Below, piece after piece: positions 18,924-25,966 of a DNA stretch of 64,000 nucleotides. The translations under genes and the position numbers were made by a program. A model generated the notes under the pieces. The model saw only the letters and a list, made by a program, of their open reading frames with translations. It made no database searches and had not been told where the DNA came from. Within the stretch, counting starts at the first letter, position 1. Each line of letters begins with the position of its first letter. The DNA comes from an uncultured Acidobacteriia bacterium (lineage in GTDB: Bacteria; Acidobacteriota; Terriglobia; Bryobacterales; Bryobacteraceae), in NCBI GenBank assembly GCA_903923395.1, contig CAIXXM010000030.1:109537-173536 (forward strand), written 5' to 3'.

Positions 18924-19396
18924 CGCCTGTCTCCGAATCTCGCTTGATAGCGGCGTGCAAACTCAGCCTCCGCGCGGACCAGCAGAGTACCCACAGAACC
19001 TGCACTCACCTCACAGGCCGCAGCCAGTTCCTTGTAACTCATGCCCTCGGCCCGCAATAACAGCAGTTCCGCATCTCTGGGCTTTAATTCCCCCAACACC
19101 CTGCGAACCTTGGCATCACGCTCGGCCTGCAGCAACTTATCCAGAGCCTCCGGTTCCACACGGTCCGGGACCGCAGGCAGCTTGCGGGCCCGCGCATTGG
19201 CACGCGCCACGTCCAAACCCGCATTCGAAGCTGTCCGGTAGAGCCAGGGCAGCAGATCTTCCCCGCCCTTCGGCTGCGAGGCAAGTTTGGAGAATACATC
19301 CGCCGCAATTTCTTCGGCACGCGCCCGGGTTCCGGTGACACGCACCAGCATCGAAACAACCCGGGGGTAGTGTGTCGCGAACAATTGTTCGAACAT
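18920..19396 (-). CDS. ECF-family RNA polymerase sigma factor
   Basis: 158 residues from MFEQLFATHYPRVVSMLVR. Sigma region 2 covers about 5-65 (AEEIAADVFSKLASQP; LPWLYRTASNAGLDVAR) and region 4 about 100-150 (LKPRDAELLLLRAEGMSY; ELAAACEVSAGSVGTLLVR, the helix-turn-helix). Region 3 is absent as usual for the class. I chose the ATG at 19396 because a longer frame to 19489 runs into the transporter gene. It starts a three-gene operon with its anti-sigma factor and a secreted protein. Confidence 0.88.
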   Translation of the reverse strand: MFEQLFATHYPRVVSMLVRVTGTRARAEEIAADVFSKLASQPKGGEDLLPWLYRTASNAGLDVARANARARKLPAVPDRVEPEALDKLLQAERDAKVRRVLGELKPRDAELLLLRAEGMSYKELAAACEVSAGSVGTLLVRAEAEFARRYQARFGDRR

Positions 19397-19433
19397 ATCC
19401 GCCACCCCGGGTGATTCTGTTTGCTGCACACTG

Positions 19434-20633
19434 CTAATACGAATCAGCGCTGGATTTTGTGACAGAAATTCTGCGCGCGGCCAAAACAAGAAACGTTGCC
19501 GCTGCCAGGTAGATCACGCAAGTGAAACTCAGCACGGCGGACATTCCCCAGACACCGGACCACCGCGCCAGCAGCACCGGCGCAAAACCGCCACCCAGCC
19601 AGCCGAACGAATTCATCAACCCCGCGGCTGCCGCGCGGCGCTCCGTGCGCACCGCATCATAGAGCGACGCGAAAATGTTGGCATCATAGAGACCCTTGAA
19701 GAGCCCGAAGCAGGTCATGGAGACGATCAAAACCGGCACCTGCAGCGCTTGTCCGGTGATGTAAAGAAAGGGCATGCCGCAGAGCAATCCGGCAGCCTGT
19801 GTCCAAATGCGCGCGGCGGGGTAGCGTTTGGCGAAACGGTCGGCCAGCCAACCGCCGGTCAACACGCCGCAGAGCGAAGCCGATTGGATGAAAGCCGTCG
19901 CATTCCACCCGGCCACGGAAAGCGACATCTTGAACTTGTCATAGAGGAATGTCGGCATCCATGAAAGAAAAGCCGCTGCCACGAAGTTCGCGCAGATGAA
20001 GCCGCAGATGAGATACACCACTGTGGAGCGCCGCAACAAAGTGAACGGATTCCCCACCGACGCAGGAATCGCACCGGCCCTCGGCGGCTCCCGCAACACG
20101 AAAACCAATACCGCCGCAAGCGCAATACCCAACAAACCGAAGATAGTGAACATAGGCCGCCACCCCTGCATCTGCGCCAGCCAGCCAGCGATGGAAGCCC
20201 CGCCGATGGTGCCCGCATATACGCCCGATTGATGCAATGACATGGCACGCGAACGCGTCGCACTTGAATGGTAATCGCTCAGCATGGACATGGCTGCGGG
20301 AAAGTAAAATGCCTCCGCAAAACCACCCAGCGCACGGCAGGCCACCAGTTGCCAGTAGGTCTGGCAGAAGGACGTCAGCGCCGTCGCGAAGGACCAAAAC
20401 ACCAGCGCCCCCAGGATGACTTTCTTGCGCGGCCAGCGGTCCCCGGTCATGCCCGCAATGGGTCCGGAGAGCGCATAGAGCCACATGAAAGAGGACCCGA
20501 CAACACCGAGTTGAATCGGATCGAGCCCCAAGTCTTTCTTGAGCAACGGAAAGACGGAAAAGATCGCCTGGCGGTCGGCGTAGTTAAAGACGCAAACCAT
20601 CCAGAGCAGCGCAACTGTAGCCCACTTGGTCAT
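19434..20633 (-). CDS. Major facilitator superfamily transporter
   Basis: 399 residues, twelve predicted membrane segments. FNYADRQAIFSVFP at the N-terminus and the loop 2-3 motif GDRWPRKK are typical of the anion:cation symporter branch (hexuronate, glucarate and related acids). It ends 38 bases before the sigma factor start, and begins 11 bases after the stop of the sialidase-like gene, so sialidase and transporter probably form an operon for release and uptake of an acidic sugar. The substrate is an inference. Confidence 0.85.
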   Translation of the reverse strand: MTKWATVALLWMVCVFNYADRQAIFSVFPLLKKDLGLDPIQLGVVGSSFMWLYALSGPIAGMTGDRWPRKKVILGALVFWSFATALTSFCQTYWQLVACRALGGFAEAFYFPAAMSMLSDYHSSATRSRAMSLHQSGVYAGTIGGASIAGWLAQMQGWRPMFTIFGLLGIALAAVLVFVLREPPRAGAIPASVGNPFTLLRRSTVVYLICGFICANFVAAAFLSWMPTFLYDKFKMSLSVAGWNATAFIQSASLCGVLTGGWLADRFAKRYPAARIWTQAAGLLCGMPFLYITGQALQVPVLIVSMTCFGLFKGLYDANIFASLYDAVRTERRAAAAGLMNSFGWLGGGFAPVLLARWSGVWGMSAVLSFTCVIYLAAATFLVLAARRISVTKSSADSY

Positions 20634-20644
20634 GGCTGGTTCAG

Positions 20645-21649
20645 TTAGGGCCTGGGCAGCCGCTGGAACTTGATGGTCTTGCGCTGGTAGGTGTACGTCA
20701 TCAGCAGGTCGCCGTTAGAGGCTTCAATGAGCGCGGGGTAGGAGTATTCACCGGGCTCGGTCTCAATGTCCTTCCATACCTTCCAGGTCTTGCCGGTATC
20801 TGTGCTGACCGCCAGAGTCAGCGGCGTGCGGCCCTGCAGCGTGTTGTTGAAGATCATCACCAGACGCCCGTCTTTGAGGCGTATGGCATCAATGCCGGAG
20901 TTGTTGTTGATCAGGTCCGTTGTGGTAACGGGGCTCCAGGTGAGTCCGTTGTCGAACGAATCCGCCTGGCAGATGCGCCCGATGGTCTTGGTGGCCCGGG
21001 CATACAGCCGGATATGACCGCCGCCCAGATCAATGAGTGAGGGCTGGATGATGCCGTGGGTTTCGCCGGGCTTCGATGCCGTGCCCGGTGCGGTGAGCGG
21101 ACCAATGCGCGTCCAATTCTTCGCATGATCCGTGGAGCGTTCAATCCAAACCGCCCAGGAACTGTAGCTCTCCACCGATGTGCCGCTCAAGATGGTGCCG
21201 TCTTTCAGGACAAGCGGCTTCGCCCGGATGGGACCGTAGATGCCGGCGGGAAGATGCTCCACGGGTGACCAGGTGAGCCCCTCGTCTTTGCTGAAGCGGC
21301 GGGCGGCCGTCCATTGCGCGGGGCTGGGTCCAAATTTGAAGTAGAACCAGAGCACGCCATCCGCCGAATGGAACAGCACCGGGTTGTACGCCGCGATGTT
21401 GGGCTCGCGTGCGAACTCGACGGGCTTCGACCAGCCAGCTTTCGTCCGGCGCGACATCCATATGGCGACATCCGGGGCACTTTCGCGCGTGCCGCCGAAC
21501 CAGGCGGAGAGCAAATCTCCGTTCTTCAACTCCACAATCGTGGAAGCGTGGACTGACGGAACCGGCATTGGATCCGCAATCATTTCGGCGATTTGGGCCT
21601 GCAAAATGCATGCTGTGAAAAAAGCCATCACGGCGATAAAGATTTTCAT
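20645..21649 (-). CDS. Secreted sialidase-like BNR-repeat protein
   Basis: 334 residues from MKIFIAVMAFFTACILQAQ, a signal peptide that places the start at 21649 rather than at an upstream in-frame ATG. Asp-box repeats of the S/T-x-D-x-G-x-T-W type are visible (FSKDEGLTWSP, DSFDNGLTWSP, VSTDTGKTWKVW), giving a six-bladed propeller of the BNR_2/exo-sialidase fold. An arginine that could bind a carboxylate lies in FGGTRESAPD. The next gene is an acid-sugar-type MFS transporter. True sialidase activity is unproven; relatives cleave other acidic sugars. Confidence 0.78.
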   Translation of the reverse strand: MKIFIAVMAFFTACILQAQIAEMIADPMPVPSVHASTIVELKNGDLLSAWFGGTRESAPDVAIWMSRRTKAGWSKPVEFAREPNIAAYNPVLFHSADGVLWFYFKFGPSPAQWTAARRFSKDEGLTWSPVEHLPAGIYGPIRAKPLVLKDGTILSGTSVESYSSWAVWIERSTDHAKNWTRIGPLTAPGTASKPGETHGIIQPSLIDLGGGHIRLYARATKTIGRICQADSFDNGLTWSPVTTTDLINNNSGIDAIRLKDGRLVMIFNNTLQGRTPLTLAVSTDTGKTWKVWKDIETEPGEYSYPALIEASNGDLLMTYTYQRKTIKFQRLPRP

Positions 21650-21684
21650 ACGTTGAACAGATAGGATATACGGGGAGGTTCCAC

Positions 21685-23208
21685 GTGGCAGATCAACCGA
21701 CGAGACGACATTTTTTCTATGGAGCATTACTTGCGGGGGCTGTGCCCACCGCTGGATTCGGAAGCACGCCTTCCTTGAAGTTCATGGGCTACAAATCGCC
21801 CAACGAGAAATTGAACATCGCGTCCGTTGGCGCCGGCGGCAAGGCCGATAACGATATCGATGGCTGCAAGGGCACGGAGAACATTGTTGCGCTGTGCGAC
21901 GTGGACGCCAAGCGCGCCGAAAAGAAGTTCAAGGAATTCGAAAAGGTTCCCAAGTACAAAGACTTCCGGCAGATGCTGGACAAAGAAGGCAAGAATATCG
22001 ACGCCTGCATTGTCACCATCCCGGACCACATGCACGCCACCGTTGCCATGCACTGCATGGAACGCGGCAAGCACGTCTATGTGCAGAAACCGCTGACCCG
22101 CACCGTGGCCGAAGCGAAGATGCTGCAGGACGCGGCCAACAAGTACAAGGTCGCCACGCAGATGGGCAACCAGGGCTATTCGAATGAAGGCACCCGCCAG
22201 GTGGCGGAAATGGTGTGGAGCGGCGACATCGGCAATGTGAGCGAAGTCCACGCCTGGACCGACCGCCCCATCTGGCCGCAAGGTCTCACCCAGATTCCCG
22301 CTCCCACGGCTGTGCCCGACACTCTCGACTGGGATCTCTGGCTGGGGATTGCTGACGCGCGCCCCTATACGCAGGGCGGCGAAGGCTATCCCGAAAAGCG
22401 CTTCGGCGGCAACTTCTACAACCCGTTCAACTGGCGCGGCTTCTATGATTTCGGCTGCGGCGCGCTGGGCGACATGGCCTGCCACATTCTGGGAGCACCG
22501 AATCTGGCGCTGCGTCTCGGCTGGCCCACTTCCGTCGAATGCGTGAGCAAAGAGGGCGCGAGCCCGTTCATGTTCCCGAAGAAATCGGTCATCCGGTTTG
22601 ACTTCCCGCAGCGTGGCAACATGCCTCCGGTGAAGATCTTCTGGTATGACGGTTTGAATGCACAGCCGGAAATCGCGGCCGCGCCGAAGGGCGAATGGTT
22701 GGGTGATATGCCCACGGTTCGCCGCGGCGGTCCAGGTGGCGGTGGTGCAGGTGCACCCGCTGCCCGCCCTGCCCCGACTGGTTTCGTCGGCAACGTGTTT
22801 GATTACGACGCCTACAAGACCGCCCGCGCGACCGAAGGGATCCGCATGCCTTCGCCCGATGGCAGCCTGTTTATCGGCGACAAGGGCATGCTGACCACCG
22901 GAACCTACGGCGAACAAACCCGGCTTGTCCCGACCGAAAAGATGGCGGACTATAAGTTCCCGGCGAAGAGCCTGACCCGCTCGCCCGGTCACTACCAGGA
23001 CTGGATCCGCGCCTGCAAGGGTGGCGACCCGGCCTGCTCGAACTTCAACGTGGCAGCACCGTTCGTTTCCTGGATGCTCCTGGGCGTGATCGCGCTGCGA
23101 GTGGAAGGCAAGCTCGAATGGGATGCCGCCAAGGGCCAGTTCAGCAACAACAAGGATGCCAACCAGTACTTGAAGCCGCACGTGCGCAAGGGCTGGTCGA
23201 TCTCCTAA
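21685..23208 (+). CDS. Twin-arginine exported Gfo/Idh/MocA oxidoreductase (long form)
   Basis: 507 residues from a GTG preceded by GGGGAGG. The leader has TRRHFFYGALLAGAVPTAGF, a twin-arginine signal. The Rossmann motif SVGAGGKAD and the catalytic-lysine motif VYVQKPLTRTV are clear. A Gly/Pro/Ala-rich low-complexity insert (GGPGGGGAGAPAARPAPTG, about 350-370) splits the C-terminal domain, common in acidobacterial and planctomycete members. It is divergent from the sialidase-like gene, with only 35 bases between starts. Likely a periplasmic sugar oxidoreductase; substrate unknown. Confidence 0.85.
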   Translation: MADQPTRRHFFYGALLAGAVPTAGFGSTPSLKFMGYKSPNEKLNIASVGAGGKADNDIDGCKGTENIVALCDVDAKRAEKKFKEFEKVPKYKDFRQMLDKEGKNIDACIVTIPDHMHATVAMHCMERGKHVYVQKPLTRTVAEAKMLQDAANKYKVATQMGNQGYSNEGTRQVAEMVWSGDIGNVSEVHAWTDRPIWPQGLTQIPAPTAVPDTLDWDLWLGIADARPYTQGGEGYPEKRFGGNFYNPFNWRGFYDFGCGALGDMACHILGAPNLALRLGWPTSVECVSKEGASPFMFPKKSVIRFDFPQRGNMPPVKIFWYDGLNAQPEIAAAPKGEWLGDMPTVRRGGPGGGGAGAPAARPAPTGFVGNVFDYDAYKTARATEGIRMPSPDGSLFIGDKGMLTTGTYGEQTRLVPTEKMADYKFPAKSLTRSPGHYQDWIRACKGGDPACSNFNVAAPFVSWMLLGVIALRVEGKLEWDAAKGQFSNNKDANQYLKPHVRKGWSIS

Positions 23209-23228
23209 GTCCGTTCGCGGATGTCAAA

Positions 23229-23296
23229 AGCGCAAAGGGTGCGGTGCGCACCATCAGAAGTTGAGAAACAGCGTCGCACCGCACTCCGTTTTGCGC
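23229..23296 (+). repeat. Long imperfect inverted repeat after the oxidoreductase gene
   Basis: The arms at about 23229-23248 and 23275-23296 pair over some 18-20 bp, including a perfect 10-bp core (GTGCGGTGCG with CGCACCGCAC), around a 26-base loop. It sits between the oxidoreductase stop and the terminator and could be a 3' stabilising structure or the body of a small RNA. Confidence 0.55.
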
Positions 23297-23314
23297 GTGT
23301 TCCTCAGAACAAAG

Positions 23315-23350
23315 GGCGCGCTTCCGGGGTATCGGGAGCGCGCCTTTTTT
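23315..23350 (+). terminator. Intrinsic terminator of the long Gfo/Idh gene
   Basis: A 12-bp stem with a single G-U pair (GGCGCGCTTCCG/CGGGAGCGCGCC), a 6-base loop and a run of six T. This is the strongest terminator in the window. It abuts the 3' end of the tetR gene on the other strand. Confidence 0.88.
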
Positions 23351-23353
23351 ATT

Positions 23354-23971
23354 TTAGATTCCTGGTGCTGGTAGTGCCTTGCCAAGCGCCACACCGAGCC
23401 GCCAGAGTACATGAGGCATGGCAGAGCTAAGCATGGCCTCCGGAATTCCAACGCCCGTGATCGCATCGCCGCGAAGTATTCCAGAGAGTCCATGCATGAC
23501 AGACCATACGAACAGCGCATCCAATTCCGCGGGGCATTCACCGGTCCTGCCGGGAAGCTGTTGGATAGCCTCCCGAAGTAGCGAAAACGCGTGCGCCGCC
23601 TGCCGCATCATCTCTAGATGCTCTGTGGGGTTCGGCAGCGGCGTTTCAAACATCAAGCGGTAATGGAGCGGGTGCGTGCGTGCGTACTCCAAATACGCCT
23701 TGCCCATGTTCCCTAAATCCTCGGCCGGGTCCAAACTGCGCGGCCTTTCATCCAGATAATCCGCAAAATCCGCATACGCCCGGCCAACCACAGCCGCCAG
23801 GATGTGATCGCGGCTTCGGAAGTGCCTGTAAGGTGCCTGGTGAGAGACGTTGAGGCGTCTTGCCACTTCGCGCAGGCTCAGATGCTCCAGCCCTGACTCT
23901 CCGATGATTGCCAGCGCTTCCTCCACGCAGGCCTTACGCAGATCCTCCGGCTTGGGTTTTGTCCTGATCAT
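23354..23971 (-). CDS. TetR/AcrR family transcriptional repressor
   Basis: 205 residues. The N-terminal helix-turn-helix is clear (LSLREVARRLNVS, then HQAPYRHFRSRDHILAAV, about 30-60). The C-terminal ligand domain shows ARTHPLHYRLMFETPLPNP and a VWSVMHGLSGIL helix, typical of the TetR C-terminal WHG group. Its start lies inside the 3' end of the SDR gene (38-base overlap), so it is translated from the same mRNA. It probably represses its own operon through the palindrome at 25038-25082. Confidence 0.9.
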   Translation of the reverse strand: MIRTKPKPEDLRKACVEEALAIIGESGLEHLSLREVARRLNVSHQAPYRHFRSRDHILAAVVGRAYADFADYLDERPRSLDPAEDLGNMGKAYLEYARTHPLHYRLMFETPLPNPTEHLEMMRQAAHAFSLLREAIQQLPGRTGECPAELDALFVWSVMHGLSGILRGDAITGVGIPEAMLSSAMPHVLWRLGVALGKALPAPGI

Positions 23972-24764
23972 TCTGATGTTTCGTCATGCCGCCCATCACC
24001 AAGCCCAAGACCCGGACGCGCCCCCACCGGGGCAGCATGGAAAGCGAGAATTCCAGGAATTTCGAGAGAAATCCGGGACGGACAGTGGTCTTGTGGCCTA
24101 ACGACTTCAGTGTAGCCGCAGCCACCACTTCGGGAGTCGCCGCCATACTCATCCGCATGTTCGCCCGGTCTGCAAAGCCGCTTTGTGTGGGCCCGGGCGC
24201 AGAGGCAATCACATCCACACCTGCTGGAGCCAATTCGATCCGTAGCGCCTCAGCCAGGGTTTGTATGAACGCCTTGGTCGCCGCATAGTTGCCCGCGCGC
24301 GGCACGCCCTGGAAGGCCAATAGCGAACTCATCAGGACGAGTCCACCGCGTCCCCGCTGCACGAACCGCTTTCCGAAGTGGTAACTCATCGCCGTGACCG
24401 CCCGGCAGTTGACGTCGATCATGTTGAGTTCCTGTGCCAGCGAACCGGAAAGGAAAGGACCGGAATTGCCGAATCCCGCAGAGGCCACCAGAAGACCGAT
24501 ATCCAGACTGGATGTTTCTTCACACACCCGCTGTGCTTCCTCAGCACGACCCAAATCGGCGGCAATTACCAGCGTTTCGATGCCGTATTTCCCGCCGAGT
24601 TCCAAGGCCAAACCATCCAGGACCTCCCGCCGTCTGGCCACCATTACCAGGTTCAGCCCGCGCTTCGCGAGTTGGCGGGCGAACTCACGGCCAATGCCAT
24701 CCGAAGCCCCGGTCACCAAGCCCCAGGGGCCGTAGCGTTCCCGCCACTTTGTCGTGTCGCTCAT
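23934..24764 (-). CDS. Short-chain dehydrogenase/reductase
   Basis: 276 residues, classical SDR. It has GASDGIG (18-24) for NAD(P) binding, an Asn-Ala-Gly-like SAGFGNSGP segment, and the catalytic Ser in LMSSLLAFQG with Tyr and Lys in NYAATKAF. Arginines after strand 2 (ARRREV) favour NADPH. The start overlaps the stop of the DUF2141 remnant by 4 bases and its tail overlaps tetR, making a compact three-gene operon. The substrate is unknown. Confidence 0.88.
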   Translation of the reverse strand: MSDTTKWRERYGPWGLVTGASDGIGREFARQLAKRGLNLVMVARRREVLDGLALELGGKYGIETLVIAADLGRAEEAQRVCEETSSLDIGLLVASAGFGNSGPFLSGSLAQELNMIDVNCRAVTAMSYHFGKRFVQRGRGGLVLMSSLLAFQGVPRAGNYAATKAFIQTLAEALRIELAPAGVDVIASAPGPTQSGFADRANMRMSMAATPEVVAAATLKSLGHKTTVRPGFLSKFLEFSLSMLPRWGRVRVLGLVMGGMTKHQNDQDKTQAGGSA

Positions 24765-25024
24765 CTGCCCACCTCGATTTCAATCCGTAAACTTTGTTCT
24801 TCCTTGAGGGTTATTGCGGCCTCTTGAAAATTAGGAGCGCGCATACGGTGCCTGGCATTATCAGGAAAACCCCGCGCAGCGGCGTACAGTGCACAGCCGA
24901 TTTCACCCGCGCTGGACTTGCTGCCGGAGACTTGTATCACCAACGCAGCGGCCTTTGCGGAAGAGCCATATCCGGCAAGAAGGATGAAGAGATTACCAAG
25001 GAGAAATGCGGGGCGGGAGATCAT
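24761..25024 (-). CDS. DUF2141-family secreted protein lacking its central core
   Basis: 87 residues against about 130-140 for the family. A signal peptide (AFLLGNLFILLAGYGSSAKA) leads into the family's first strand pair (GEIGCALYAAARGFPDN). The sequence then jumps to the C-terminal family segment (ARHRMRAPNFQEAAITL). The conserved middle, with the PG-Y-A-hydrophobic-HDEN-NGK-D region and following Gly-Phe-Ser, is missing, yet the frame is intact. I infer an in-frame deletion of about 50 codons, so the product is probably not functional. It is the first gene behind the palindromic operator; AGGAG precedes the ATG. Confidence 0.65.
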   Translation of the reverse strand: MISRPAFLLGNLFILLAGYGSSAKAAALVIQVSGSKSSAGEIGCALYAAARGFPDNARHRMRAPNFQEAAITLKEEQSLRIEIEVGR

Positions 25025-25037
25025 ACGCGCAGCTCCT

Positions 25038-25082
25038 GTTGACAGTGTCTACATTTGGTCATGCCATGTAGACACCGTCAAC
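25038..25082 (-). promoter_or_regulatory. Long palindromic operator upstream of the DUF2141-SDR-tetR operon
   Basis: Two 17-base arms (25038-25054 and 25066-25082) are inverted copies with a single mismatch; the core is GTGTCTACAT. An 11-base spacer separates them. Each arm begins with TTGAC, so a -35 element is embedded in both directions. The palindrome lies 13 bases before the first ATG of the operon that ends with tetR, which makes it the likely TetR binding site, blocking transcription or ribosome access. Confidence 0.75.
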
Positions 25083-25116
25083 GCTGCGGGCGATTCAACT
25101 TTCTTTGGGAAATGAA

Positions 25117-25950
25117 CTAACTGAGAATCCGCAAGACTTCGTTCATCGAGCCTTGCCGGTAGCCTTCCAGATCCAGGGTCACATACTTGTACCCCAGCGC
25201 TTTGAACGTTGCCGTCAGCTTCCCGGCCATTTCGAGATTCAGCGCTTTGGGCAACTCTTCCCGCGCAATCTCAATCCGGACCAGTCCGCCGTGAAAGCGT
25301 GTGCGGAACTGCCGGAAGCCCAGGGCCTTCAGCTCTTCCTCACCCACTTCAATCGTCTTGATGTTCTCAATCGTCACGGGCGTCCCGTAGGGAACACGCG
25401 AGCTCAAACATGCCGCGGCAGGTCGGTCCCAGGTGGGCAGACCAGCCAGGCGGGAAAGCTCGCGGATCTCGGCCTTGGTTAAATCCGCATCCACCAATGG
25501 TGCCTGCACCTGATGAAGTTTCGCGGCGCGCTGGCCCGGGCGGTAATCGCCCAGATCATCCTTATTCACGCCGTAGACGATGTTGGTATAACCCTGCTCC
25601 GCTGCATATTTTTCGAGCACGGTGAACAGCTCATCCTTGCAATGGAAACAGCGGTTCATGTCGTTCTTCGCGTAGTCCGGGTTGTCGAATTCATTGGTTT
25701 CGACATACTCATGTCGTATCCCGAACTGCCGCACGAACTCTTCGGCGTCACGCTTGTGGGACGTGGGAATCGACGCGGAATCGGCGGTAATCGCGATCGC
25801 ATTGTCACCGAGGGCCTGTTTCGACGCCCAAGCCAGATACGCGGAATCCGTACCGCCAGAATAGGCCACAATTACCCGCCCCATACCCTGCAGCAGGTTC
25901 AGCAGTTTCTCTTCTTTGGCGGAATTCAGCACCGGCGTCATAACAGTCAT
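25117..25950 (-). CDS. larE: LarE-like ATP-dependent sacrificial sulfur transferase
   Basis: 277 residues from MTVMTPVLNSAKEEK. The PP-loop motif AYSGGTDSAYLAW binds ATP. NRCFHCKDEL and the motif AAACLSSRVPYG hold the cysteines; in LarE the latter cysteine donates its sulfur to the nicotinic-acid-derived pincer cofactor of lactate racemase. Neither larB, larC nor larA is in the window. An in-frame TTG 24 bases upstream would overlap the DUF1501 stop. It follows the DUF1501 gene on the same strand, probably in one operon. Confidence 0.85.
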   Translation of the reverse strand: MTVMTPVLNSAKEEKLLNLLQGMGRVIVAYSGGTDSAYLAWASKQALGDNAIAITADSASIPTSHKRDAEEFVRQFGIRHEYVETNEFDNPDYAKNDMNRCFHCKDELFTVLEKYAAEQGYTNIVYGVNKDDLGDYRPGQRAAKLHQVQAPLVDADLTKAEIRELSRLAGLPTWDRPAAACLSSRVPYGTPVTIENIKTIEVGEEELKALGFRQFRTRFHGGLVRIEIAREELPKALNLEMAGKLTATFKALGYKYVTLDLEGYRQGSMNEVLRILS

Positions 25951-25966
25951 GATACCGGAATCCGCC

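Noticed and set aside
22729..22785. Gly/Ala/Pro-rich low-complexity stretch as a possible repeat element
   Set aside because: It stays in frame in the oxidoreductase and is a common flexible insert of this group.
21727..23181. 484-codon open frame antisense to the long Gfo/Idh gene
   Set aside because: The plus strand has a twin-arginine leader, RBS and Rossmann motif. The antisense product has no recognisable domain.
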